Of a DNA stretch of 64,000 nucleotides, positions 1-8,767 are shown one piece after another. The notes under the pieces are model-generated. The model was not told the origin of the DNA. It saw only the letters and a list, made by a program, of their open reading frames with translations, and did not search any database. A program made the position numbers and the translations under genes. Numbering within the stretch: the first letter of the stretch is position 1; the number at the start of each line of letters is the position of its first letter. The stretch is from Alphaproteobacteria bacterium (GTDB lineage Bacteria; Pseudomonadota; Alphaproteobacteria; UBA8366; GCA-2717185), in NCBI GenBank assembly GCA_040905865.1, contig JBBDQU010000072.1, positions 1 through 64,000 on the forward strand. Reading direction: 5' to 3'.

Positions 1-2
1 TC

Positions 3-95
3 GAAGCCGCCGATCTTGCCGAAGCCATCGAAAAAGTCTCGTGCGTTCCGTGCGCCGTCGCTCACGGCGTCGTCGAAGTGTGGCCGCTCGAATAA
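3..95 (+). CDS. C-terminal end of an unidentified protein (partial)
   Basis: An open frame enters from the left edge and stops at TAA 93-95. The 30 visible residues start EAADLAEAIEKVSC and end in VVEVWPLE. The alanine- and glutamate-rich helix followed by a short hydrophobic strand looks like a real protein end, and codon use matches the GC-rich neighbours. I cannot assign a family from this fragment. It ends 320 nt before the convergent gcrA gene. Confidence 0.5.
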   Translation, partial: EAADLAEAIEKVSCVPCAVAHGVVEVWPLE

Positions 96-105
96 AGCGA
101 GTGAC

Positions 106-136
106 GGTGGTTTTTTTGGTCGCACCGTAAACCACC
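106..136 (+). terminator. Stem-loop after the first gene, possible terminator
   Basis: GGTGGTTT (106-113) pairs with AAACCACC (129-136) eleven bases after the stop codon of the first gene. There is no T-run after the stem on the + strand, so a classical intrinsic terminator is not certain. Confidence 0.35.
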
Positions 137-345
137 CTGCGAGGTTGAATTCATAATTGTGGACCGATTGTTGCCGATAGTCGCTGAAACTAGGCAGATT
201 CCGAATCGCTGAAATTCCTAATTGAAATCAAGAGCGTAAATGTTTGACGGATCGGGGAGTCGGTTTTTCATCGCACAGCCAAGAATTTTACGCTTTCAGA
301 TCAACGCGTTACCATGGCTCGAAATGATCGAGAGAGCATAGCTTT

Positions 346-394
346 TGCCCGGGGCATCGTCCTTGACAGTGCGTCGTGGAAGATTCCCCGGGCA
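346..394 (-). terminator. 9-bp perfect inverted repeat downstream of gcrA
   Basis: TGCCCGGGG (346-354) is the exact reverse complement of CCCCGGGCA (386-394), with a 31-nt loop. On the minus strand it starts about 20 nt after the gcrA stop codon, so it probably ends or stabilises the gcrA transcript. No long T-run follows. A GANTC site (382-386) touches the right arm. Confidence 0.4.
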
Positions 395-414
395 TAATAA
401 CGGGAAACTGGCGG

Positions 415-768
415 TTAGCGTTTCGCGCCGGCCACTGCCCTGACATTGCTGTCACTGGTCTGCCGATAGGCCTGCATACAGTGCTCTTCGCAATACGGCC
501 GGTTCACGCTGGACTGCTTTCCGCAAAAATGGAAATCCGCCGCCCCCGGATCGCCGATTGGCCACTGGCAAACCCGGTCCGTAACCGGATTCAGGGTGCC
601 GATAAGCGGCTTGGAGGGAACCGTGCGCGTCGACAGCCCAAGCCTGTGGGCCTTGCCGATGACGGCGTTCCGGGTAATGTGCCCGAGGGACTCCGCGATC
701 TGCCGCGCGGACAATCCATCGCTCCACAATTCTTTCAGTAACTCAACTCGCTCCGCAGTCCATTCCAT
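415..768 (-). CDS. gcrA: Cell-cycle regulator GcrA
   Basis: GcrA is the alphaproteobacterial sigma70-associated regulator that activates promoters carrying CcrM-methylated GANTC sites. The 117-residue protein has the family's N-terminal helix-turn-helix (WTAERVELLKELW at about 3-15, TRNAVIGKAHRLGL at 32-45). Its C-terminal part carries the CQWPIGDPG motif (67-75) and a cysteine-rich end with FCG and PYCEEHC (81-97). The start at ATG 768 was chosen because the family begins MxWTxERVELLK; a longer frame to 855 adds 29 unrelated residues. It lies downstream of a DUF2794 gene. The residue before the VTRN-like motif is His (GHITRN). Confidence 0.95.
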   Translation of the reverse strand: MEWTAERVELLKELWSDGLSARQIAESLGHITRNAVIGKAHRLGLSTRTVPSKPLIGTLNPVTDRVCQWPIGDPGAADFHFCGKQSSVNRPYCEEHCMQAYRQTSDSNVRAVAGAKR

Positions 769-1180
769 GATGACCCCACAAGACGTTGCCCAAATTGCTC
801 TGCCAGGGGATGCCGCATTAAACGGCACACATATTGTGTAACAGAGATACACCACACACTATATTCGGTGCAGGCAGCGCTCTCAAGACAAAATGACAAA
901 TGATTCGATATTCGTCATTCTCGCCAGTTCATCACCAATACAAGTCCGGAACTGCAGGCATGGAGGTCTCGGAAACACACCCGTGCCAGCCCCGACCGAT
1001 TTGTCAGGATTGCATCGTTGATCGACAAAGACCTTATAGACGCTGTTTTGACGGACCGCCAGAATTCAATGCAGCGGCAGACCGATTTTTATGCGATGGG
1101 AAAGCGCTGGCGCAGCGGACAATCGTACAGCGCATACCACACACGTTACGCGATAATTGTCGCTTTCGGCCGAAGGCGCG
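769..1180. other. gcrA upstream region, no convincing gene
   Basis: These 412 nt separate the start of gcrA from the end of the DUF2794 gene, both on the minus strand. The stretch next to gcrA (about 770-910) is relatively AT-rich and includes a GATTC (GANTC) site at 902-906, so it probably holds the gcrA promoter. Plus-strand ORFs at 900-1244 and 1018-1254 run antisense into the DUF2794 gene, show no recognisable domain and no clear ribosome-binding site, and are not called. Confidence 0.5.
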
Positions 1181-1525
1181 TCAGCGTGTGGAAATCAGCC
1201 GCAGCGGATTATCAAACATTTTCAGCACGGTATCCAGGGAATGATGCTGTTTGAGCTTCTGCTTGCCCTGGAAGACTGTGAAACTGCAATCCTTGCCGCC
1301 GCTCGATTTCGATACGGAAAAAAGGGGGGCGTCATAGCTGTGCCGAAACACGGAAAAGATGGCTGTATTGCCCTGATGGTCGATCGCGTAGTCACGCCAT
1401 TCGCCCGTGGCGACGCGGCGACTGTACACCTCAAGCAATTGCCGGAGTTCCTGTCGGTTGAAGAATGTACGGTTTCTGCCAGATTTCCTGTTTTGCCCAA
1501 TAGAGAGATCCAACAGTGTCGCCAT
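1181..1525 (-). CDS. DUF2794 family protein
   Basis: This 114-residue protein matches DUF2794, a small family confined largely to alphaproteobacteria. Diagnostic stretches are FFNRQELRQLLEVYSRRVA (about 21-39), GEWRDYAIDH (41-50) and AIFSVFRHSYDAPLFSV (55-71), ending in a TVLKMFDNPLR helix. The function is unknown; no catalytic motif, membrane segment or signal peptide is visible. The ATG at 1525 gives the usual family length. It may share a transcription direction with gcrA but is separated from it by 412 nt. Confidence 0.85.
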   Translation of the reverse strand: MATLLDLSIGQNRKSGRNRTFFNRQELRQLLEVYSRRVATGEWRDYAIDHQGNTAIFSVFRHSYDAPLFSVSKSSGGKDCSFTVFQGKQKLKQHHSLDTVLKMFDNPLRLISTR

Positions 1526-1612
1526 CGGAGTTCCGCCTTTCTGTCAACGGGCCTAGCTGTCTTAAAATGCCATGATTCCGACCCGGGTGTCTTTCCTATC
1601 GCCATATTCCCT

Positions 1613-1981
1613 TTACTGGATTTGCCTCGCCCCCACGCCATAGGGGTCGGGTGTCGCGTAGCAGGTTGGCTCTCCGATTGTGCGGTAGCAGTAGATCGGC
1701 TTCTCAATGATATTCCGCTCAAAGGAATCCCGGCACAATGGCCCGCCATCCTCCAGTGACTTCAGAAGGTTGCATTGTTTTCCCGAGGCATATTCAGCCA
1801 CGTAATCGGTTGGCAGCTTGTCCGTATGCACAAAACTGGCCAGACCGGCGCCCAGCGCAAATACGGATTCGGTGCCCCCGCAGGACGCGGCCAGAATCGC
1901 CAGAGCGGCAATAGGCGCAAGGATCCCTATGCCGCGCCCGTTCCCAGCGGCAGCCTCCCCATCCGGACAGGTATTCTCCAA
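1613..1981 (-). CDS. Small putative lipoprotein of unknown function
   Basis: This protein of about 122 residues has a hydrophobic segment ending in a lipobox-like LAASC, followed by a Gly/Ala segment (VFALGAGLASF). A cysteine-containing tail has CNLLKSL, CRD and PIYCYRTIGEPTCY motifs, which recall small exported proteins seen beside gcrA-type genes in alphaproteobacteria. I chose the TTG start at 1981 because AGGAG lies six bases upstream; an upstream TTG at 2005 gives 130 residues. The N-terminal region before the hydrophobic core is unusually long and acidic for a signal peptide, so export is inferred, not certain. Confidence 0.6.
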   Translation of the reverse strand: MENTCPDGEAAAGNGRGIGILAPIAALAILAASCGGTESVFALGAGLASFVHTDKLPTDYVAEYASGKQCNLLKSLEDGGPLCRDSFERNIIEKPIYCYRTIGEPTCYATPDPYGVGARQIQ

Positions 1982-2175
1982 CCGTTTCTCCTGCCAGCAT
2001 GACAAATAATTTCACCAGTATTCAAAGTGTAATTTAGCGGTATCGGCATCGGGCATGCAAGCCTGCCCGTCTCCGGCGCCGTCAGCGTATACCCCCGATA
2101 TCCGCTTGCATCGTTGCCTCGGGTATCGGGTATAGCTATGTTGGCCAACTTCATTCAGGATGGCAGGAGACGCCC

Positions 2176-2817
2176 GTGGCGGATATCTTCGAAGAGGTCG
2201 ACGAAGATCTCAAGCATGAAAATTACAAGAGGCTGTGGGATCGCTATGGCCGGTACATCGTCGCCATCATCGTGATCGTCATCGGCGGGGCTGCCGCGAA
2301 TGTCGGCTGGAAGTCGTATACCGAGAGCCGCCAGCTCGAGTTGAGCGAACAGTTTGTGGCGGCGCTCATGGAGGCGGATTCCGGTAACCTGGAGGAGGCC
2401 GCCGGCGCGATGAGCCAACTGGCGTCGGAAACGGATTCGGGATATGCGATGCTGGCCCGGTTCCGGGAGGCCGCGCTCCGCCGGGAGGCCGGCGCCGCCG
2501 CCGCGTCGATTGACATATACGACGCTATTGCCGCCGACACTTCGATCGAACCGCTGTATCGCGACCTTGGGACCCTGTTGTCGGTCATGTCGCAGGTCGA
2601 CAGCGGCGATCCGGCGGCGCTGTCCAACCGGTTGCAGCCCCTTGCGGCAGCGGGCGCCTGGCGGCATACGGCGAACGAATATCTGGGCATTCTGGCCATC
2701 CGGCAGGGCAATAGCGACGCTGCTCGAAGCCATTTCCAGGCCGTCGCCGACGATGCGACGGCGCCGTCCGGGGCGCGGTCACGGTCGGCCGAACTGCTGC
2801 GCACGCTGGCGCCGTAA
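2176..2817 (+). CDS. YfgM-like membrane-anchored TPR protein
   Basis: This 213-residue protein has a short cytoplasmic N-terminus, one membrane helix (YIVAIIVIVIGGAAANVGW, about 27-45) and a periplasmic helical domain of the TPR_21/YfgM type. YfgM works with periplasmic chaperones and the Sec translocon in enterobacteria; the role here is inferred by family. It starts at GTG 2176 after an AGGAG-like site. It precedes bamB by 10 nt and der, the conserved yfgM-bamB-der order of proteobacteria. Confidence 0.85.
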   Translation: MADIFEEVDEDLKHENYKRLWDRYGRYIVAIIVIVIGGAAANVGWKSYTESRQLELSEQFVAALMEADSGNLEEAAGAMSQLASETDSGYAMLARFREAALRREAGAAAASIDIYDAIAADTSIEPLYRDLGTLLSVMSQVDSGDPAALSNRLQPLAAAGAWRHTANEYLGILAIRQGNSDAARSHFQAVADDATAPSGARSRSAELLRTLAP

Positions 2818-2827
2818 GCCGGTAGCC

Positions 2828-4147
2828 ATGAATTTATCAGTTTTGCGGAACGCTTTAGCTATTCTGGTTGTACTTGGGACAGCCGGTTGCGGATTGTTCG
2901 AGGAGGAAACCATACGCATTCCCGGGGAACGCATTTCGGTTCTCAGCCTCGATCGCGATCTGGAGCCGGACCAGCGTATCGCGGACCTGCAGGTCAGATT
3001 GCCGCGCCCGGTCGCAACGGAGTCCTGGCCCATGTCCGGCGGCAATGCGAACCATGCCCTGCACCATGTGGCCGTTCCCGTGTCGATCAGCCAGGCGTGG
3101 CGGACCAATATCGGCGAGGGTTCGGACTCGACGATGCGATTGCTCGCGACGCCCGTCGTGGCCGACGGCAGGGTTTTCACAATGGATGTGGAGTCGCAGA
3201 TTACCGCACTCAATGCGGCGAATGGCGAGATTTTCTGGCAGCAGGATCTGAAAGTGCCGGAAGATGACGAAGAGGCCTTTGGCGGCGGCATTGCCTATGG
3301 CAACGGCCGGTTATTCATTTCCACCGGATTCGCGGATGTCGTTTCCCTGAATGCGGACACGGGCAAGGAAATCTGGCGCGCACGGCTGTCCGGACCCATG
3401 CGCGCGGCGCCGACAGTGAGCGGCAACCGGGTATTTGTCATCACCATCGACAATCAGGCTTTTGCACTGAATGCCGATACGGGCGAGCGAAGCTGGACCC
3501 ATTCCGGCTTCGCCGAAGTTGCCGGTCTGCTGGGCGGCGCCAGCCCGGCTGTCGGCGACGGCGCGGTGCTCATACCCTATTCCTCGGGCGAGATTTTCGC
3601 TCTCAGGGAGGAAAACGGCCGTCTCCTGTGGTCCGACAATCTTTCGTCATCGCGTCGGCTCGACGCCATTTCGACGCTTGCCGATATCCGTGGCCTGCCG
3701 GTGATCGACCAGGGACTGGCGTTCGCCATCAGCCATTCCGGCCGCATGGTGTCCATCGACATCCGGTCGGGTACGCGTGCATGGGAGCAGAGCATCGGTG
3801 GCGTCAACATGCCCTGGGTCGCGGGTCAGTTCGTTTATGTTCTCACCAATGAAAACCAGGTGGTCTGCCTGACCCGGCGCGGCGGGCGGGTCCGCTGGGT
3901 CCGGAACCTGCCGCAATTCGAAAAAAGCGACAGTCGTGACGATCCGATCAAGTGGTCCGGCCCCGTTCTGGCCGGGGACAGGCTGATAATTACCGGCAGT
4001 CATGGCGAGGCGTGGTCGGTCTCCCCATATACGGGAGAAGTCCTGGGCCGACAGGAACTTCCGGGTCCAGTGTTCCTGCCGCCGGTGGCGGCGGGCGGAA
4101 CGGTGTATTTTTTGACCGAGGACGGCGACCTGGTCGCCATGCGATAA
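2828..4147 (+). CDS. bamB: Outer-membrane assembly lipoprotein BamB
   Basis: BamB is the beta-propeller lipoprotein of the BAM complex that folds outer-membrane beta-barrel proteins. The 439-residue product has a signal peptide ending in LGTAGC, with acylated Cys21, then repeated PQQ-like blades (for example ALNAANGEIFW, SLNADTGKEIWRARL, ALNADTGERSWTH, SIDIRSGTRAWEQ, SVSPYTGEVLG). The ATG at 2828 is chosen because it begins the signal peptide; the open frame extends further upstream without one. It sits between the YfgM-like gene and der. Confidence 0.93.
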   Translation: MNLSVLRNALAILVVLGTAGCGLFEEETIRIPGERISVLSLDRDLEPDQRIADLQVRLPRPVATESWPMSGGNANHALHHVAVPVSISQAWRTNIGEGSDSTMRLLATPVVADGRVFTMDVESQITALNAANGEIFWQQDLKVPEDDEEAFGGGIAYGNGRLFISTGFADVVSLNADTGKEIWRARLSGPMRAAPTVSGNRVFVITIDNQAFALNADTGERSWTHSGFAEVAGLLGGASPAVGDGAVLIPYSSGEIFALREENGRLLWSDNLSSSRRLDAISTLADIRGLPVIDQGLAFAISHSGRMVSIDIRSGTRAWEQSIGGVNMPWVAGQFVYVLTNENQVVCLTRRGGRVRWVRNLPQFEKSDSRDDPIKWSGPVLAGDRLIITGSHGEAWSVSPYTGEVLGRQELPGPVFLPPVAAGGTVYFLTEDGDLVAMR

Positions 4148-4165
4148 CGGACGGCACAAAAGCGA

Positions 4166-5503
4166 ATGACCTTTACAGTTGCGATCGTCGGCCGGCCCAA
4201 TGTCGGCAAATCCACGCTGTTCAACCGTCTGGTGGGCAAACGGCTGGCGCTGGTCGATGATACGCCGGGGGTGACCCGGGACCGGCGCGAGGGCAGCGCG
4301 CAGCTGGCGGACCTGAAGTTCAACGTCATCGATACCGCGGGGCTGGAGGAGGCGTTCGATGACAGTCTTGAGGCGCGGATGCGCCGCCAGACGGATCGGG
4401 CCGTCGCGGATGCCGATCTTGCGCTGCTGCTGATCGATTCCCGCGCGGGCGTCACGCCGATGGACGCCCATTTCGCGGCCTGGCTGCGGCGCGGGGACAC
4501 GCCGGTTCTGCTCGTCGCCAACAAATGCGAGGGACGGCTTGGCGAAGAGGGGCTTTATGACGCCTTTTCGCTGGGCATCGGCGAACCGATTGCCCTGTCG
4601 GCCGAACACGGCGAAGGGATGGCGGATCTCTATGCCGCACTCGTGCGGCATATGGAGGGCGCGGAAGGCAGCGAGGCAAAGCCCTATGAACAGGCCCTGC
4701 AACTCGCGATTATCGGCCGGCCGAATGTCGGAAAATCGACGCTTATCAACCGGTTGATCAATGAGGACCGGCTGCTGACCGGACCGGAAGCGGGCATTAC
4801 GCGGGATTCCATCACCGTCGACTGGAACTACAAGGGGCGTCCGCTGAAGCTCGTGGATACGGCGGGGCTGCGTCGGCGGGCGCGGATCACTGAAAAGCTT
4901 GAACGCCTGTCCCGCGCGGATACCGAACGGTCGATCCGCTTTGCGCAGGTTGTCGTGTTGCTGCTGGATGCGACCGATATGCTTGAAAAACAGGACCTGA
5001 CCATTGCGCGCAACACGATTGACGAAGGGCGTGCCCTGATTATCGCGGCCAATAAGTGGGACCTGATCGACGATCGCGATGCCGCGCTGGCAAAGCTGCG
5101 CGACAGGATGGAACGGTCGCTGCCGCAGGTGCGTGGTATACCGATCCTGACCCTCTCGGCGCTGAACGGACGTAATCTGGACCGGCTGCTGGACAGCGTC
5201 TTTTCGATCTATGACACCTGGGATACACGGATCAGTACATCGAAGCTGAATGAATGGCTTGGCTTCATGCTGGCGGATCATCCGCCACCGCTCGTTTCAG
5301 GGCGGCGCGTAAAGTTGCGGTATATGACCCAGATCAAGTCACGGCCACCGACATTCGCCTTCTGGACATCACGGCCCGAAGCGCTGCCGGAATCCTATAT
5401 GCGTTATCTCATGAACGGGTTGCGCGAGGATTTCGGCCTGCAGGGAGTCCCGCTTCGACTGCTGCTCCGGAAGGGCCATAATCCGTACGCACCGAAGGAA
5501 TGA
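4166..5503 (+). CDS. der: Ribosome-assembly GTPase Der (EngA)
   Basis: Der is an essential tandem GTPase acting in 50S ribosomal subunit maturation. Both G domains are complete in the 445 residues: GRPNVGKST at 9-17 with DTAG 57-60 and NKCE 119-122, and GRPNVGKST at 184-192 with DTAG 231-234 and NKWD 296-299. A C-terminal KH-like domain follows (about 355-445). It lies 18 nt after bamB, and its stop overlaps the next start by 4 nt (ATGA). Confidence 0.97.
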   Translation: MTFTVAIVGRPNVGKSTLFNRLVGKRLALVDDTPGVTRDRREGSAQLADLKFNVIDTAGLEEAFDDSLEARMRRQTDRAVADADLALLLIDSRAGVTPMDAHFAAWLRRGDTPVLLVANKCEGRLGEEGLYDAFSLGIGEPIALSAEHGEGMADLYAALVRHMEGAEGSEAKPYEQALQLAIIGRPNVGKSTLINRLINEDRLLTGPEAGITRDSITVDWNYKGRPLKLVDTAGLRRRARITEKLERLSRADTERSIRFAQVVVLLLDATDMLEKQDLTIARNTIDEGRALIIAANKWDLIDDRDAALAKLRDRMERSLPQVRGIPILTLSALNGRNLDRLLDSVFSIYDTWDTRISTSKLNEWLGFMLADHPPPLVSGRRVKLRYMTQIKSRPPTFAFWTSRPEALPESYMRYLMNGLREDFGLQGVPLRLLLRKGHNPYAPKE

Positions 5504-5883
5504 CCGTTCGCGCCATCGTGCTCCTGATCGGAATCGCGTTGTCCGCCTGCGCCGGCGGCGCGCCCGTGGATGCAGTGGCCCGGTGGGATGGTCGCTGGGT
5601 CGGTCACTTTGAGTCCTCGCTCGGCCTTCTCGGCTGCCCGGCGCGCACCGTGCTCGACATAACGGTCAATGAAGGCCGCATGGCCGGCGGCGGCAGCACG
5701 CGGGCGATGACGATCAGTCTGAGCGGCACTATCTCGCCAACCGGGGAAATCCGGGAGGGCGTGTTTAACCGGGACGGCAAGGCAGCCGCGGTGATGGCCG
5801 GCACATTCACGCCGAGGGAAGCGGCCGGCCGCTGGCAGGGCAGTACCTGTGAGGGAACATGGCGCTTGCAGCGGTTCCCCTGA
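5500..5883 (+). CDS. Small putative lipoprotein translated with der
   Basis: This 127-residue protein begins with a signal peptide ending in an ALSAC lipobox (Cys about 17). The mature part starts with [19 protein letters not shown] and ends with [13 protein letters not shown], giving two cysteines that could pair, separated by beta-strand-rich sequence with glycine turns. I do not recognise a named family. Its ATG overlaps the der stop codon (ATGA), so it is likely translated by coupling and completes the yfgM-bamB-der operon. An envelope role is inferred only from the lipobox and the bamB context. Confidence 0.75.
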   Translation: MTVRAIVLLIGIALSACAGGAPVDAVARWDGRWVGHFESSLGLLGCPARTVLDITVNEGRMAGGGSTRAMTISLSGTISPTGEIREGVFNRDGKAAAVMAGTFTPREAAGRWQGSTCEGTWRLQRFP

Positions 5884-5892
5884 CTCCTTGAC

Positions 5893-6603
5893 CTACTGTG
5901 CGGTGATCCGCTCGCCGTTGCGAATGCAGTCGGCGGACGCCAGTTCGACGAAGGCATCGGTAATCGAGTCGGGCGAGGCCAGGGTCTGCGGGTCTTCCCC
6001 CGGGAAGGCCTGGGCGCGCATCGATGTGCGGACCGCGCCGGGGCTGAGGATATTGGCGCACACGGATGTCGAGGCGACTTCGCCGGCATAGGTGCGGACC
6101 AGTGATTCCAGGGCGGCCTTGCTGGCGGAATAGGGCCCCCAATAGGGTTTGGCGGTGCGCGCGGCGCCGGAGGACACGAAAATCGCCCGTCCGGCATCGG
6201 AAAGCCGAAGCAGCGGGTCGAAACTGCGGATAAGCCGGTAATTCACGGTGACGTTCAGCGCGAGGGCCTCTTCCCACACATCCGGTTTGACATGGGCGAC
6301 GGGCGAAAGGATGCCCAGTGTTGCGGCATTGCCGACCAGGATATCCAGCCTGCCGAAACGCTGATGCACCGCCGCGCCCATCTGGTCGATCTGGTCCATC
6401 GACAGCAGGTCCGCGGGGACGAGGGTTGCCTTGCCGCCAGCGGCCCGGACGGCGTCATCGACTTCCTCCAGCCCGCCAACCGTTCGGGCCGTCAGAATCA
6501 GATGCGCTCCTTCGGCGGCGAAGCGTTTCGCCACCGCGGCGCCGATGCCCCGGCTCGCGCCGGTGATCAGGGCGATACGCCCTTCAAGACGTTTGCCGCT
6601 CAT
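5893..6603 (-). CDS. Short-chain dehydrogenase/reductase
   Basis: This is a classical SDR of 236 residues. It has the cofactor motif TGASRGIG (about 14-21), an NAAT variant of the NNAG motif, the catalytic Ser in VSSGAARTAKP and the YSASK active-site pair, followed by the LSPGAVRT loop. The substrate cannot be read from sequence. It is the last gene of the long minus-strand run, 19 nt after purF, an SDR position seen in related genomes. It converges with the lipoprotein gene, leaving only nine bases between the two stops. Confidence 0.9.
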   Translation of the reverse strand: MSGKRLEGRIALITGASRGIGAAVAKRFAAEGAHLILTARTVGGLEEVDDAVRAAGGKATLVPADLLSMDQIDQMGAAVHQRFGRLDILVGNAATLGILSPVAHVKPDVWEEALALNVTVNYRLIRSFDPLLRLSDAGRAIFVSSGAARTAKPYWGPYSASKAALESLVRTYAGEVASTSVCANILSPGAVRTSMRAQAFPGEDPQTLASPDSITDAFVELASADCIRNGERITAQ

Positions 6604-6622
6604 CGTGCAAAATTGCCTGACA

Positions 6623-8074
6623 TCAGTTGAATTCCGCGAGCAGGGACAGTTGCCGCTTGTCCGACTCGCCCATCTGGTCGGTCAGTTGGATGGGGTAGTC
6701 GCCGGTGAAGCAGGCGTCGCAAAAATGCGGCGCTTCGGCGTCGCGCTGTGGCTGGCCCATCGCCCGATACAGGCCCTCGATGGAAATGAAGGCCAGCGAA
6801 TCCGCGCCGATCAGGTCGCGCATGCCGTCTACGTCGTTGTTTGCCGCAAGCAAAACGTTGCGTTCCGGCGTGTCGACGCCGTAGTAGCAGGAATGCGTCG
6901 TCGGCGGACTTGCGATCCGGATATGAACCTCCTTCGCGCCGGCCTGGCGGACCATGTCCACGATCTTGCGGATGGTCGTTCCCCGGACGATCGAATCGTC
7001 GACCAGCACGACCCGTTTGCCGGTGATATAGGCGCGGTTCGCACTGTGTTTCAACTTGACGCCGAGATGCCGTATTTCATCGCTGGGTTCGATGAAGGTG
7101 CGGCCCACATAGTGATTTCGGATGATGCCGTATTCGAACGGCGTATTGGAGCCCTGGGCAAAACCGATTGCCGCGGGCACGCCGGAATCCGGGATCGGCA
7201 CGATGACATCGGCGTCGACCGGGGCTTCATGGGACAGTTCGATGCCGATACGCTTGCGCGCCTCGTAGACCGAAATCCCTTCCACGATGCTGTCCGGGCG
7301 AGAAAAATAGATATACTCGAAGACACAGAACCGCTGCTGTTGCGGCACGAAGGGAAAATGGCTGCTGATGCCTTCCTTGTTGATGACGACCAGTTCCCCG
7401 GGTTCAACGTCGCGCACATAGGCGGCGCCGATGATGTCGAAGGCGCAGCTCTCCGACGCCAGCATGTAGTTGTCGCCGATCTTGCCGAGGACCAGAGGCC
7501 GTACGCCGTGCGGGTCGCGCACCCCGATCAGGCTTTCCTGCGACAGGACGACGAGCGAATAAGCGCCTTCGATCTGCTGTAACGTACTGGTCAGCCGTTC
7601 CACCACGCTGCCGCGGCGGGTGGCCATGAGGTGGACGATGATTTCCGTATCGGTGGTTGACTGGAAGATACAACCCTGCTGCACCAGCTGTTTGCGCACG
7701 GTGTGGGCGTTGGTGAGGTTGCCGTTGTGTGCGATCGCCAGTCCGCCGATTTCGAGATCGGCGAAGAGGGGTTGGACGTTGCGCAACATGGGCGCGCCGC
7801 TGGTGGAATAGCGCGTATGGCCGATGGCGGCGAAGCCGCTCAGCCGTTCAATGACGCTTTTGCGTCCGAATATATCGCCGACGAGCCCGATACCGCGATG
7901 GGCCGGAAACTGCGCCCCGTCGAAGGCAACGATACCGGCGGCCTCCTGTCCCCGATGCTGCAAGGCGTGCAGTCCGAGGGCTGTGTGTGCGGCGGCTTCG
8001 TCATTGCCGTAAATGCCGAAGATGGCACACTCCTCATGTAACTTGTCGTCCTGGAACGGGTTCGTGGTCAGCAT
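6623..8074 (-). CDS. purF: Amidophosphoribosyltransferase
   Basis: PurF makes 5-phosphoribosylamine from PRPP and glutamine, the first step of purine synthesis. In the 483 residues the Ntn nucleophile is Cys16 (HEECAIFG), preceded by a short propeptide that must be removed. The PRPP-binding motif is VVLVDDSIVRGTT. Cysteines in QQRFCVF, THSCYYG and FCDAC match the ligands of the iron-sulfur-containing Bacillus-type PurF, so this is probably the Fe-S form. It follows cvpA closely, the classical cvpA-purF arrangement. Confidence 0.97.
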   Translation of the reverse strand: MLTTNPFQDDKLHEECAIFGIYGNDEAAAHTALGLHALQHRGQEAAGIVAFDGAQFPAHRGIGLVGDIFGRKSVIERLSGFAAIGHTRYSTSGAPMLRNVQPLFADLEIGGLAIAHNGNLTNAHTVRKQLVQQGCIFQSTTDTEIIVHLMATRRGSVVERLTSTLQQIEGAYSLVVLSQESLIGVRDPHGVRPLVLGKIGDNYMLASESCAFDIIGAAYVRDVEPGELVVINKEGISSHFPFVPQQQRFCVFEYIYFSRPDSIVEGISVYEARKRIGIELSHEAPVDADVIVPIPDSGVPAAIGFAQGSNTPFEYGIIRNHYVGRTFIEPSDEIRHLGVKLKHSANRAYITGKRVVLVDDSIVRGTTIRKIVDMVRQAGAKEVHIRIASPPTTHSCYYGVDTPERNVLLAANNDVDGMRDLIGADSLAFISIEGLYRAMGQPQRDAEAPHFCDACFTGDYPIQLTDQMGESDKRQLSLLAEFN

Positions 8075-8089
8075 TTCAGCTATCGCTTT

Positions 8090-8758
8090 CTACTGTTTTC
8101 CGTCGATCAGACGCTGCATGTCGCGGCGTTCGCTATCCTTGTAGGCGGGCGCTTTTTCGGCGTCGGGCAGGGGGGCGCCAAGCCTTTCCAGGTCTTCGAG
8201 CACCTTCCTGGACTCGATGGCCTGTTGCGTCGATTCCCGAACGCCGTCGACGGCGGATCGGGTTTCGTGACGCATTTCCTTTGGAATAAGTCGGTTCAGC
8301 ATTTCGGCGCCCTGTTTAACCATCGGTATTGTGCGGGCGTCCTGAAAATATGGGTCCAATTCATGCTCCGCCCACACCCAGGACACGGCGATATAGGCGA
8401 CACAGACCAGTAGCGCGCCACGGACAATACCGAACAGGAAGCCCAGACCGTGATCGATCGCCCCCAGGACGCTGTCCTTGACGCGTCCCGATACCGTATG
8501 ATTGATCAGCGTCAGGATGACAAGCGTTATCAGGAACAGGCCGACGCCCGTGACGATATCGGCAACAACCGGCATGGAGATGACCTGCCGGACATAGGGC
8601 TGGACGTGAGCGAACCCGTATAGTGTAACAAGCACCGCGCCGATCCAGGTCGCGAGCGACAGTACTTCCCGGACCAGGCCGCGGAAATAGCCGATAAGTC
8701 CCGAAATGATCAGGATTGTCGCGACGATTACATCGACGAATTCAAAAGGCAGCGTCAT
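8090..8758 (-). CDS. cvpA: CvpA family membrane protein
   Basis: CvpA-family proteins are small inner-membrane proteins linked by gene order to purF and, in some bacteria, to colicin V production or envelope stress. The 222-residue protein has about four hydrophobic helices in its first 140 residues (starting VDVIVATILIISGLIGYFRG) and a charged C-terminal tail. The family's conserved glycine-rich first helix followed by FRG is present. It lies 9 nt after radA and 15 nt before purF. Confidence 0.9.
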   Translation of the reverse strand: MTLPFEFVDVIVATILIISGLIGYFRGLVREVLSLATWIGAVLVTLYGFAHVQPYVRQVISMPVVADIVTGVGLFLITLVILTLINHTVSGRVKDSVLGAIDHGLGFLFGIVRGALLVCVAYIAVSWVWAEHELDPYFQDARTIPMVKQGAEMLNRLIPKEMRHETRSAVDGVRESTQQAIESRKVLEDLERLGAPLPDAEKAPAYKDSERRDMQRLIDGKQ

Positions 8759-8767
8759 TTTGTTTCG

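Larger units (their letters stand above)
96..414. other. Convergent intergenic region, no gene seen
   Basis: This 319-nt stretch lies between the end of the first gene and the end of gcrA, which point towards each other. I find no convincing ORF. It holds two inverted repeats (106-136 and 346-394, listed separately) and four GANTC motifs (197-201, 203-207, 257-261, 382-386), the CcrM methylation site of alphaproteobacteria. It is less GC-rich than the flanking genes. Confidence 0.6.

Noticed and set aside
900-1254. Plus-strand ORFs of 114 and 78 codons between gcrA and the DUF2794 gene
   Set aside because: They run antisense into the DUF2794 gene, have no clear ribosome-binding site and no recognisable domain.
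3647-5281. Very long minus-strand ORF (544 codons) across bamB and der
   Set aside because: It is the antisense shadow of two certain genes with GC-rich third positions; its translation is Arg/Gln/Pro-rich and matches nothing I know.
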